This document shows positions 33,634 through 41,788 of a stretch of DNA of 64,000 nucleotides, one piece after another (within the stretch, counting starts at the first letter, position 1; each line of letters opens with the position of its first letter). The stretch lies in NCBI RefSeq assembly GCF_002261265.1, contig NZ_NEVK01000003.1, forward strand, positions 372,001 to 436,000. Direction: 5' to 3'. Position numbers and translations under genes: made by a program. The notes beneath the pieces were generated by a model. The model was not told the DNA's origin. It saw nothing but the letters and a program-made list of their open reading frames with translations, and did not search any database. This stretch comes from Bordetella genomosp. 7. GTDB lineage: Bacteria; Pseudomonadota; Gammaproteobacteria; Burkholderiales; Burkholderiaceae_B.

Positions 33634-34452
33634 ATGACGGCTTCTCCTCCCGAAAAGAAGGTGGGCGCGCTCAGCGCCGGCCTGCGAGTTCTTCGCCACC
33701 TGGCGAGCGTACCGACGCCGTTGGGAGTCACGCGCATCGCGCGCGATCTCGAACTGAATTCCAGCACATGCTTCAATCTGCTGAAAACCCTGGTGCACGA
33801 AGGCCTGGTTACTTTCGACGAAGACACGAAAACCTACCGCATAGGCCTGGGGCTGGTGGAACTGGCCAAAGGCTCTCTGGAGCAGGCCTCGTATGCGCGG
33901 CTGCTGCGTCCCCACCTGCAGGAAATCGCCAGCCGTCACCGCGTCACCACGACGCTGTGGCAGCGCACCACCAACGACCGCGTGGTCATGGTGGACCTGG
34001 CCGACAGCGGATCGGCCCTGCGCGTGCACATGAGCATCGGCCAGCGGCTGCCGCTGTACATTGCGGCGCTGGGGCGCTGCATGGCCGCGTACAGCCCGCT
34101 CAGCCCCGCCGAACTGCGGTCGCGTATCAGCAGCCTGCGCTGGGGTATCAGCAGCCTGCGCTGGGAAGATGGGCCCAGTTTCGAAGCCTATATGCGCGAC
34201 GTCGAGAAAGTGCGCGAGGTCGGCTACGCGCTGGACGAAGGGCACTACGTCAAGGGAATTACCACGGTGTCTTCGCCCATACTCGACGAGCATCGCACCC
34301 CCTTGATGGCCATCAGCGCAGTGGGATTCTCCGCCCAGTTCACACCATCGTCGCTGCAGTCGCTCGGTGAAGACCTGCGCGACCGCTGCCGCGAGGCCAG
34401 CAATTCCCTGTCGGGCGGCAAAGTCGGCCTGTTCTGGCAGACAGGCTCGTAG
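33634..34452 (+). CDS. IclR-family transcriptional regulator
   Basis: A 272-residue IclR regulator. Helix-turn-helix at about 10-70 (VGALSAGLRVLRHLASVPTP, then VTRIARDLELNSSTCFNLLK), effector domain from about 90 with YRIGLGLVELA and the late ISAVGFSAQF pattern. A 7-residue tandem duplication (ISSLRWG, ISSLRWE; residues 165-178) lies in the effector domain. No Shine-Dalgarno precedes the ATG, and the E2 deletion scar ends about a dozen bases upstream, so its leader may have been replaced. Confidence 0.85.
   Translation: MTASPPEKKVGALSAGLRVLRHLASVPTPLGVTRIARDLELNSSTCFNLLKTLVHEGLVTFDEDTKTYRIGLGLVELAKGSLEQASYARLLRPHLQEIASRHRVTTTLWQRTTNDRVVMVDLADSGSALRVHMSIGQRLPLYIAALGRCMAAYSPLSPAELRSRISSLRWGISSLRWEDGPSFEAYMRDVEKVREVGYALDEGHYVKGITTVSSPILDEHRTPLMAISAVGFSAQFTPSSLQSLGEDLRDRCREASNSLSGGKVGLFWQTGS
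34125..34166 (+). repeat. 21-bp tandem duplication inside the IclR gene
   Basis: Two head-to-tail copies of a 21-base unit (34125-34145 and 34146-34166) differ only at the last base. The length is a multiple of three, so the frame is kept. Such repeats expand or contract by slippage. Confidence 0.9.
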
Positions 34453-34650
34453 CCGCGGGCGCGCTGCGCACGGACGGCGGGGCAACACCCGATTGCGCCG
34501 TGCGCCATATCAGAGTATCCATACACCTGACAGCAGTTCACTAACGACCGCTGATGTCTGAGCGTACCGGGCGGCACAGTCCGGATGCACAGGCGGAGCC
34601 GGACCGTACAAGGCAGCCTGCCTTATGCGGATATACGCCAGGAGGGGCTT

Positions 34651-34938
34651 ATGGCAGTGGTGTATGTAGAGTTCGAACGGGCGCGCCGTGGCAAGGCCCG
34701 TGTCGCCCCGAAAGCAGTGAACCAGGCCGTGCCGCGCCGCGATAGCGGCCGGGCCGTCTTCTGGGGCTGTCTTGGGCTGGCGCCGTTGGCAGGCCTGGCC
34801 GCCCCCGTGTGGGCGGTACCGCAGTTCGGCCATCTGGCCGGATGGGGCCTGGCGGGCGCCGGGCTGCTGGCCTGTGTGCTGATGTTGTTCGGCCTGGCCA
34901 GGCTCGAAGCCGACCGCGCGCGCGACGCCGGCCAATAG
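34651..34938 (+). CDS. small membrane protein of unknown function
   Basis: A 95-residue protein with a basic cytosolic start (ERARRGKARVAPKAVNQ), two hydrophobic segments (about 35-55, FWGCLGLAPLAGLAAPVWA, and about 62-85, LAGWGLAGAGLLACVLMLFG) and a short charged end. GGAGGGG lies 3 to 4 bases before the ATG, which decides the start over an upstream in-frame ATG. No family is recognised. It stands alone between the IclR gene and the palindromic operator at 35045. Confidence 0.55.
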   Translation: MAVVYVEFERARRGKARVAPKAVNQAVPRRDSGRAVFWGCLGLAPLAGLAAPVWAVPQFGHLAGWGLAGAGLLACVLMLFGLARLEADRARDAGQ

Positions 34939-35044
34939 ATCTTTTCCCGCTACGTCCGTCCGTCCGCATAGGCCGCGCATGGCCGCTCGCCCGCCCCGGC
35001 CGTATCGGCAGGGGGCTTGATGGCGGCCGGGCTTAGCAGGTATA

Positions 35045-35066
35045 GTTGTATTGTCATCAATACAAC
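35045..35066. promoter_or_regulatory. palindromic operator candidate upstream of the TctC-GntR operon
   Basis: Perfect 9-base arms GTTGTATTG (35045-35053) and CAATACAAC (35058-35066) flank a 4-base centre. It lies 23 bases before the first gene of an operon that encodes its own HutC-type GntR regulator. Sites of the TTGTAT/ATACAA type are common for that subfamily, so autorepression is likely. Confidence 0.68.
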
Positions 35067-35089
35067 ACAACATACCAGGAGATATCCCG

Positions 35090-36055
35090 ATGGTCGGACT
35101 GCATCGAATCGCTGCGGCGTGCGCCGTTATTGGATCCATGGCGCTGCCGCCCGGCGCGGCATGGGCCCAGAACGACGCCATCAAGCTCGTGGTGGGAGCG
35201 CCCCCCGGCGGCACCACCGATACGGTGGCACGCAGCATTGCGCAACATATGTCGAAAGACCTCAAGCGCACGGTGCTGGTCGAGAACAAGCCGGGCGCAG
35301 GCGGCAACATCGCCGCCGACTATGTCGCCAAGAGCAACCCCGACGGCAGGACGCTGCTGGTGACCTTCACCAGTTTTTCCATCAACGCCACCCTGTACCG
35401 CAACCTTCCGTTCGACCCGGTGCGCGATTTCACGCCTATCAGCATGCTGGCCAATGTGCCCAGCGTGCTGGTCACGCGCAAGGACTTCCCGGCCAAATCG
35501 ATGGAAGAGTTCGTGTCGCTGGTCAAGGCCAGCCCGGGCAAGTACACCATGGCGCTGGGGGCCATCGGTTCGTCGCTGCACCTGGCGGGCGAGCGCATGA
35601 AAATGATGGCCGGTCTCGATATTCTCAATGTGCCTTATAAGGGCACGTCGCCCGCCGTCAACGACGTGCTGGGCGGCCAGGTCGACATGATGTTCGCCAG
35701 CTCGCTCAACGCGCTGCCGCACATCAAGAGCGGGGCATTGAAGGCGCTGGGCGTCAGCAGCCCCGAGTCCCTGGCGCAGTTTCCCGGCGTGCCTCCTATT
35801 GGCGATACCATCAAGGGTTTCGAGTCCAACGCCTGGTTCGCGCTTTTCGGCCCGGCCAACCTGCCGGCCGACACGCTGGCCACGCTTAACGCCGCCGCGC
35901 GCAAGGCCGTCGATACGCCGGACTTCCGCCAGCTGCTCGAGCGCGAAGCCGCGTCCGCCGTCAGCAGCACCCCGCAGGAGCTCGACGCCTTTGTACGTGA
36001 AGACATCGAACGCTACGCCGAAATCGTAAAGTTCACCGGCGCCACCGTCGACTGA
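35090..36055 (+). CDS. tripartite tricarboxylate (TctC/Bug) binding protein
   Basis: A 321-residue periplasmic binding protein. Signal peptide IAAACAVIGSMALPPGAAWA, then QNDAIKLVVGAPPGGTTDTV, VLVENKPGAGGNIAADYVA and VPYKGTSPAVNDVLGGQVDM. AGGAG lies 7 bases before the ATG. It is first in the operon with the GntR regulator and the aconitase/lyase genes, so its ligand is probably the acid these enzymes consume, likely a methylated dicarboxylate. Confidence 0.9.
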   Translation: MVGLHRIAAACAVIGSMALPPGAAWAQNDAIKLVVGAPPGGTTDTVARSIAQHMSKDLKRTVLVENKPGAGGNIAADYVAKSNPDGRTLLVTFTSFSINATLYRNLPFDPVRDFTPISMLANVPSVLVTRKDFPAKSMEEFVSLVKASPGKYTMALGAIGSSLHLAGERMKMMAGLDILNVPYKGTSPAVNDVLGGQVDMMFASSLNALPHIKSGALKALGVSSPESLAQFPGVPPIGDTIKGFESNAWFALFGPANLPADTLATLNAAARKAVDTPDFRQLLEREAASAVSSTPQELDAFVREDIERYAEIVKFTGATVD

Positions 36056-36077
36056 CCGCCCACCCAGGAGCCCGCCC

Positions 36078-36863
36078 GTGTCCGATAGCCCGCTACCGCT
36101 GTATCACAAGGTATACCTGCTCTTGAAGCAGCGGTTGCGCGCGGGCGGTTTTCCGTACGATGTGCCCATGCCGGGCGAAAACGCCCTGGCCGCCGAATAC
36201 GGCGTATCGCGCCTGACGATCAGGCGTTCGCTGGACCGCCTGGAATCCGAAGGGCTGGTCGAGCGCCGGCAAGGCCGCGGCACCTTCGCCGCACGCCCCT
36301 CGGCGCTGTCCGTCACCCAGCAGGGGGCCGATATTGACGGGCTGATGGCCCATCTGGCCAGCATGGGCATGCAGACCCAGGTGCAATTGCTCGAACTCGA
36401 AACCGTGCCGGCCGCCGGCCCGGTGGCGGCGCGCCTGGGCGTCGCGCCGGGCGCACTGGTGCAGCGGGCCGTGCGGGTGCGCAGCCACCAGGGCCTGCCT
36501 TTCTCGTACCTGACCACATTTGTTCCCGACGATATCGGCCGCCGCATCCGCCGCGAAGACCTCGCGTCCAAGCCTTTGCTTGCCATATTCCGCGACCTTG
36601 ACGTCAGGGTGGCGGGCGCCGAACAGGCCATCTCGGCTGTGTTGGCCGAACCGGGCGTGGCCGAGCTGCTCGACGTGCCGGTGGGCGCGGCCTTGCTCAG
36701 CCTGCACCGGCTGGTGCGCGACGAATCCGGCCGGCCGGTGGAATGGCTGCATGCGCAGTATCGCCCCGACCGCTACGAATACCGCATGAACATGCAGGCG
36801 CACGATATGCCCGGCCAGCCCACATGGCTGCCGGCCGCCATGCCTGCGCACGCAAGCGCTTGA
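36078..36863 (+). CDS. GntR-family regulator, HutC/UTRA type
   Basis: A 261-residue regulator starting with GTG after AGGAG. The winged helix (about 8-75) has MPGENALAAEYGVSRLTIRR and LVERRQGRGTFAARP, and the UTRA effector domain spans about 95-240 (RAVRVRSHQGLPFSYLTTFV, PVEWLHAQYRPDRYEY). It lies inside the operon it presumably controls, between the binding-protein gene and the enzyme genes, and would act at the 35045 palindrome. Confidence 0.9.
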   Translation: MSDSPLPLYHKVYLLLKQRLRAGGFPYDVPMPGENALAAEYGVSRLTIRRSLDRLESEGLVERRQGRGTFAARPSALSVTQQGADIDGLMAHLASMGMQTQVQLLELETVPAAGPVAARLGVAPGALVQRAVRVRSHQGLPFSYLTTFVPDDIGRRIRREDLASKPLLAIFRDLDVRVAGAEQAISAVLAEPGVAELLDVPVGAALLSLHRLVRDESGRPVEWLHAQYRPDRYEYRMNMQAHDMPGQPTWLPAAMPAHASA

Positions 36864-36874
36864 AGAGGTTCACT

Positions 36875-38137
36875 GTGACAGCCCAGACCCTGGCCCAGAA
36901 ACTGCTGGCCGCCGCGGCCGGCCGCGATACCGCGCGCGTAGGCGAAATCCTGACCTGCAAGGTCGATCTGGCCATGTTCCATGATTCCAGCGGGCCGCGC
37001 CGCCTCAAGCCCATGCTCGAAGAGCTGGGAACCGGCCTGTGGGACCGCTCCAGGGTTGTGCTGGTCATGGACCATTACGTGCCCGAGGCCGACGACGAAT
37101 CGCGCCGCATTGTCCGCATTGCCCGCGACTGGGCGCGCGAACAGGCGTTGCCGCACGTCTATGATTCGGTGGGCATCTGCCACGTGGTGGTGCCGGAACA
37201 CGGCCACATCAGGCCGGGCATGTTCTGCGTGGGCGGCGACTCCCATTCGCCCACCGGCGGCGCGTTCGGCGCCTACATGTTCGGTGTGGGCAGCACCGAA
37301 ATGCTGGGCGTGGTGGCCAGCGGCGAAATCTGGATGCGCGTGCCCGAAACGCTGATGATGCGTTGGAACGGGCGCCTGAATCCCGGCGTTACCGCCAAAG
37401 ACATGATGCTGCACATGATAGGGCGCATGGGCATGAACGGCGGGCGTTACCAGGCCGTGGAGTTCTGTGGCGAGGCCGTCCGTGCGCTATCCATGCAAGA
37501 ACGCATGACGCTGTCCAACATGTCGGCCGAGCTGGGCGCGCAGGCGGGGCTGGTGGCGCCGGACGAAACGACGCGGCATTACCTGCGGCAGGCGGGCGTT
37601 GCCGATGTCGACACGCAGCGATGGCAGTCTGACCCAGGCGCGCCGGCACAGTGGCACGATTTCGATGCCGCGGCGCTGGAGCCGCAGGTTGCGGCGCCGC
37701 ATAGTCCGGCCAATGCCGCCCCGGTGCCGGCATATGGCGACACCCCGGTGCAGGTTGCCTACATCGGCGCCTGCACGGGCGCCAAGCTCGACGACCTGCG
37801 GGCCGCCGCCCGCATTTTGCAGGGGCGCACCATCGCCGCCGGCGTTCGCCTGATGGTGGCGCCGGCCAGCCAGCGCGACCAGGCCGCGGCGGACGCCGAA
37901 GGGGTATTGCCCGCGCTGCTGCGTGCAGGCGCCACGCTCTTGCCCACGTCGTGCGGGGCATGTTCGGGCTACGGCGGCTCTATTCCCGAAGGGGCAAATG
38001 TCATTGCCACCACCGCGCGCAATTTCAAGGGGCGCATGGGGGCGGCCACCGCCCGGGTGTTCCTGGCGTCTCCCTACACCGTGGCCGCATCCGCCGTCGC
38101 CGGCCGCATCGCCGATCCACGTGAATTCCTGTCATGA
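36875..38137 (+). CDS. aconitase-family (LeuC-like) dehydratase, large subunit
   Basis: A 420-residue protein of the 3-isopropylmalate dehydratase/homoaconitase family. The Fe-S cluster Cys are in IGACTGAKLDD (Cys300) and SCGACSGYGG (Cys360, Cys363). VGGDSHSPTGGAFGAYMFGV and VMDHYVPE mark the substrate site. Start GTG with GAGG upstream, 11 bases after the regulator stop. Together with the following small subunit and the lyase, the set resembles dimethylmaleate hydratase plus 2,3-dimethylmalate lyase of nicotinate fermentation more than leucine synthesis. This role is inference. Confidence 0.85.
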   Translation: MTAQTLAQKLLAAAAGRDTARVGEILTCKVDLAMFHDSSGPRRLKPMLEELGTGLWDRSRVVLVMDHYVPEADDESRRIVRIARDWAREQALPHVYDSVGICHVVVPEHGHIRPGMFCVGGDSHSPTGGAFGAYMFGVGSTEMLGVVASGEIWMRVPETLMMRWNGRLNPGVTAKDMMLHMIGRMGMNGGRYQAVEFCGEAVRALSMQERMTLSNMSAELGAQAGLVAPDETTRHYLRQAGVADVDTQRWQSDPGAPAQWHDFDAAALEPQVAAPHSPANAAPVPAYGDTPVQVAYIGACTGAKLDDLRAAARILQGRTIAAGVRLMVAPASQRDQAAADAEGVLPALLRAGATLLPTSCGACSGYGGSIPEGANVIATTARNFKGRMGAATARVFLASPYTVAASAVAGRIADPREFLS

Positions 38138-38649
38138 CCCGTATTCATAACGCCTGGCGCATCGGCGACGATATCGATACCGACCAGCTCGCACCCGGCG
38201 CCTACATGAAGTTCGGCATTGCCGATATTGCGCGCCATTGTCTCGAAGGCGTGCGGCCCGACTTTGCTGCGGGCGTCCAACCTGGCGACGTGCTGGTGGC
38301 CGGACGCAATTTCGGCATCGGATCGTCGCGCGAACAGGCCGCCGCGGCGCTGGTGCACCTGGGCGTGCACGCCGTCATCGCGCCCAGCTACAGCGGCCTG
38401 TATTTCCGCAACGCGTTTAATGTCGGGCTGCTGCTGCTTACCTGCGAACGCGCCGGCGAAATCGCCGACTTCGAACAGATCGAGATCGACCTGCCCAATT
38501 GCCGTGTCCTGCGGGCCGACGGCGCCCCTCTGCTGTGCGAGCCGGTACCCGGATTCCTGCTCGACATGGTGCGCGCCGGCGGGCTGCTGCCGCAATTGAA
38601 GCGCCGGCTGGCCGATGGTTCGCTTCCCCGTTACCCCCAGAGAGCCTGA
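38134..38649 (+). CDS. aconitase-family (LeuD-like) dehydratase, small subunit
   Basis: A 171-residue swivelling-domain subunit. It begins RIGDDIDTDQLAPGAYMKFG and holds the family loop GRNFGIGSSREQAAAALVHL, which contacts substrate carboxylates. It overlaps the large-subunit gene (ATGA) and the lyase gene (TGATG), so the three products are translationally coupled. The length equals that of archaeal-type LeuD rather than the longer bacterial leucine-pathway LeuD. Confidence 0.87.
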   Translation: MTRIHNAWRIGDDIDTDQLAPGAYMKFGIADIARHCLEGVRPDFAAGVQPGDVLVAGRNFGIGSSREQAAAALVHLGVHAVIAPSYSGLYFRNAFNVGLLLLTCERAGEIADFEQIEIDLPNCRVLRADGAPLLCEPVPGFLLDMVRAGGLLPQLKRRLADGSLPRYPQRA

Positions 38650-39512
38650 TGGAAAATCGCCTTCTGAAAGACCGCCTGGCTGCCGGACAGGCCCTGCTCG
38701 CCCCCGGTGTCTACGACGCCCTGTCGGCCCTTATTGCCGAGCAGGCCGGCTTTGATGCGCTATACCTGTCGGGGGCGTCGATCGCCTATTCGCGTCTGGG
38801 CCGTTCCGACGTCGGCCTCACCACGTATACCGAGGTTGAAGACACGTTGGCGCGCATCACCGAAAGGGTGCGATGCCCCGTCATCGTCGATGCAGACACC
38901 GGCTTCGGCAATGCCCTGAACGTACAACGCACGGTGCGTGGGTTCGAGCGGGCCGGCGCATCCATGATCCAGATCGAAGACCAGGGCTTTCCCAAGCGCT
39001 GCGGGCATCTGGCGGGCAAGACAGTGGTGCCCGCCGCCGAAATGTGCGGCAAGCTGCGCGCCGCACTGGATGCCCGCAACGCCGATTCCACGCTGATCCT
39101 GGCCCGCACCGACGCGGTGGCGGTGGAAGGCCTGGAGGCCGCATTCGAGCGCGCCGAGCGCTATCTGGAATGCGGAGTGGATGCCATATTCATCGAAGCG
39201 TTGCGCTCGCCCGGGCAGTTGGACGCCGCCTGCGCGCGCTTCGCGTCGCGGGTGCCGCTGCTGGCCAACATGGTCGAGGGCGGCCAGACGCCCGTCGAAA
39301 GCGCCGACGCGCTGGCGGCAAGGGGTTTTCGCATTGTCATCTTTCCCGGGGGGACGGCGCGCGCCGTCGCCCACACCCTGCAGAATTACTATGGCAGCCT
39401 GCGCCAGCATGGCACGACTGCGCCTTGGCGCGACCGCATGCTGGACTTCGATCAGCTCAATGCGCTGATCGGCACTCCCGGCTTGATGGAAGACGCCCGC
39501 CGCTATGCCTGA
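38649..39512 (+). CDS. isocitrate lyase / PEP mutase family lyase
   Basis: A 287-residue alpha/beta-barrel enzyme. SGASIAYSRLGRSDVGLTTY, the metal-site IVDADTGFGNA, and IEDQGFPKRCGHLAGK with the catalytic Cys near 118 (K-R-C-G-H) place it with methylisocitrate and 2,3-dimethylmalate lyases. It cleaves a 2-hydroxy dicarboxylate to a 2-oxo acid and a smaller acid. With the preceding hydratase it forms a two-step route from an unsaturated diacid, probably to pyruvate plus propionate. Confidence 0.87.
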   Translation: MENRLLKDRLAAGQALLAPGVYDALSALIAEQAGFDALYLSGASIAYSRLGRSDVGLTTYTEVEDTLARITERVRCPVIVDADTGFGNALNVQRTVRGFERAGASMIQIEDQGFPKRCGHLAGKTVVPAAEMCGKLRAALDARNADSTLILARTDAVAVEGLEAAFERAERYLECGVDAIFIEALRSPGQLDAACARFASRVPLLANMVEGGQTPVESADALAARGFRIVIFPGGTARAVAHTLQNYYGSLRQHGTTAPWRDRMLDFDQLNALIGTPGLMEDARRYA

Positions 39513-39533
39513 TACCGCGCATCGGGCGGCGGC

Positions 39534-40745
39534 TTATGGCCGTTCGCCCGATGCGACGGCGGAAGGGTTGCCGCGCGGCAGCCAGCGCCAGAACACCGCC
39601 GCACCCGCCAGGCCCAGCATTCCCATGGCCGCAACGGCTGCGCCCAGTGACACCAGCGCCGCCACGGCCGACAGAATCACCGGCCCCAGGCTGCTGCCCA
39701 GGTCGGCCACCAGCCGCCATATGCCCAGGAACTCGGTGCGCCCGGTCTTGGGCGCGGAGTCGGCTCCCAGCGTCATGACGATGCCCGAACCGATGCCGTT
39801 GCCCATGCCCAGCATCATCGATATCACGACGAATCCCAACACGCCCGTGGTAAACGATGTTCCTATCAGGGCGATGCCCATCAGCAAGGTGCAAGGCAAC
39901 GCCACCCAAAGCCGTCCGCGCTTGTCCATCAGCGTGCCGGCCGGGTAGAACACCGACATGTCGATGGCGGCCACCAGGCCGTAGATCACCGAGGTGGCCG
40001 CCGCGCCGATGCCCAGGTGATCGGCCCACAACGGAATCACCACCTGGCGCGACGCCCGCACCGCGCTGACCAGCAGTATGCCCAGGCCCAGCGTCAGGAA
40101 GACGCGCCGGTGCGCCCGAGCCACGTCGAGCACGCGCGGCTTGGCGGGCGTTGCCGTCCCGCGTTGTTCAACAGGAGTCATGTCGGGGGCGTAGCGGGCA
40201 ATCATCCCCGCGCCGGCCATCGCGGCCACGGCGACCCAGTAAGCGCCCTGCAGGCCCATGAAGTGGATCAATGCGGCGCCGGCGAACGGACCGACGAAGA
40301 CGCCGATGCGCATGGTGCCGGCCAGGGTGGACAAGGCCCGCGCGCGCATGTGCACGGGTACGGCATCGATCATATAGCTCTGCCGCGCCAGCAAGAACAC
40401 CGACGACGCCATGCCGATCAGGAAAACGCCCGCGGCCAGCATCGCCGCGTGCACGGCAAAGATGCACAGCAGCAGCGCAAGCACGCTCAGCGCGGCCGCG
40501 CCCACCATGGACCGCCGCTCGCCGTGGCGCGAGGTGATGATGGCTGCCGGGATATTGCTTACCAGCGAACCGATGCCGATCAGCGCCACGATCAGCCCCG
40601 ACATGGCCACCGAGGCGCCCAGGTCCCGGGCAGTCAGGGCCACCACGGGCAGGATGGCGCCGTTGCTTACACCATAGAGAATGGACGGGCCGAACGCCGG
40701 TACGGCGATTTTTCGGAAACTGAAGGGCTCGGCGCGATTCGGCAC
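39534..40745 (-). CDS. major facilitator superfamily transporter
   Basis: An MFS permease of about 403 residues with twelve hydrophobic segments. The first loop has ITSRHGERRSMVG (the G-x-x-x-D-R-x-G-R-R region) and the second half has PAGTLMDKRGRLWVALP. The start is uncertain: the GTG at 40745 is chosen because membrane segment 1 follows soon after, but no clear Shine-Dalgarno is visible, and an in-frame TTG at 40820 is possible. It is convergent with the lyase gene and divergent from the lipid kinase gene. Substrate unknown. Confidence 0.8.
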   Translation of the reverse strand: MPNRAEPFSFRKIAVPAFGPSILYGVSNGAILPVVALTARDLGASVAMSGLIVALIGIGSLVSNIPAAIITSRHGERRSMVGAAALSVLALLLCIFAVHAAMLAAGVFLIGMASSVFLLARQSYMIDAVPVHMRARALSTLAGTMRIGVFVGPFAGAALIHFMGLQGAYWVAVAAMAGAGMIARYAPDMTPVEQRGTATPAKPRVLDVARAHRRVFLTLGLGILLVSAVRASRQVVIPLWADHLGIGAAATSVIYGLVAAIDMSVFYPAGTLMDKRGRLWVALPCTLLMGIALIGTSFTTGVLGFVVISMMLGMGNGIGSGIVMTLGADSAPKTGRTEFLGIWRLVADLGSSLGPVILSAVAALVSLGAAVAAMGMLGLAGAAVFWRWLPRGNPSAVASGERP

Positions 40746-40834
40746 GGTGCTGCGCGTAGGGGAAAGGGTAGGGCGCCATTTTAGCCGGCCTCGTATCGCT
40801 TGCCGGCGGCGTGGCCGCAAGCTATCTTTGTGGC

Positions 40835-41788
40835 ATGACTTCTACTCCAGCGAGCGGTCCGGGTCCGTTCTTCATTGTGCAGAACATGGGCTCGGGGCGC
40901 GACGATGCCCGCGAAGCGCAGGCCACCCTGCGCCGCGTGCTCGATGCCGCCGGCGTTCGCTACGACATCATCGCGGTCGACGACGGCCGGCAATTGCCCG
41001 CGGCGGTACAAACCGCAGTGGGGCGGGCGCGCGACCAGGGCGGGGCGGTGGTAGCGGTCGGCGGCGACGGCACGCTCAGCGCGGTGGCCCAGGGCGTGCT
41101 GGATACCGGGTTGCCGTTTGGCATCGTGCCGCAGGGCACCTTCAATTATTTCGGCCGCACCTATGGCATTTCGCAGGACACCGAAGCCGCGGCGCGCGCC
41201 CTGCTGGCCGCCCGCCCCGAGCCGGTGCAGGTGGGGCTGGTAAACAGCCGCCTGTTTCTCATCAACGCCAGCCTGGGGCTGTATCCGCAATTGCTGGAAG
41301 ACCGCGAGGTGTACAAGCGCCGCTATGGCCGCCGGCGATACGTCGCTTTATGGTCGGCTCTGGTCACCCTGGCGCGCGCGCATCGCCAGCTGGCGATACA
41401 GCTCGAACACGCGGGGCAGGTTCGCCAGATGCGCACCCCCACCATCGTGGTGGGCAACAACGCCCTGCAGCTGCAGCAGATCGGCATTGCCGAAGCCGAC
41501 GAACTCTCGCAGGGCCGGCTGGTGGCGATGGGCGCCAGGCCGGCGGGCACCCTGGCTTTATACGGGCTGCTCTTGCGTGGACTGTTCAGCCGGCTGGGCG
41601 ATGCCGACCACGTCTTCAGTTTCGGCTTCGACAGGCTCACCGTACGCGTTCGCGGCCGCAGCCGGCGGGTTAAAGTCGCGCTCGACGGTGAAATCTGCTG
41701 GCTGGATACGCCGTTGCACTTCCGTGTTTCCCCCCAACCGCTGCGCCTGCTGGTGCCCCCCGAAGCGCTGCGCGCCGAATCCGCATGA
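40835..41788 (+). CDS. diacylglycerol/lipid kinase-family protein
   Basis: A 317-residue protein with the DAGK catalytic domain: NMGSGRDD near the start, GGDGTLSAVAQGVLDTGLPF with the nucleotide-binding GGDGT near 72-76, and PQGTFNYFGRTYGI. The C-terminal half is the YegS-like beta domain ending with DGEICWLDTPLHFRV. It would phosphorylate a lipid at the inner membrane. The start is the ATG at 40835; an in-frame GTG eight codons earlier is possible. It overlaps the next gene by 4 bases. Confidence 0.86.
   Translation: MTSTPASGPGPFFIVQNMGSGRDDAREAQATLRRVLDAAGVRYDIIAVDDGRQLPAAVQTAVGRARDQGGAVVAVGGDGTLSAVAQGVLDTGLPFGIVPQGTFNYFGRTYGISQDTEAAARALLAARPEPVQVGLVNSRLFLINASLGLYPQLLEDREVYKRRYGRRRYVALWSALVTLARAHRQLAIQLEHAGQVRQMRTPTIVVGNNALQLQQIGIAEADELSQGRLVAMGARPAGTLALYGLLLRGLFSRLGDADHVFSFGFDRLTVRVRGRSRRVKVALDGEICWLDTPLHFRVSPQPLRLLVPPEALRAESA

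Noticed and set aside
34585-34650. A 22-codon upstream extension of the small membrane protein at 34651
   Set aside because: The GGAGGGG ribosome site lies inside this extension, so translation most likely starts at 34651.
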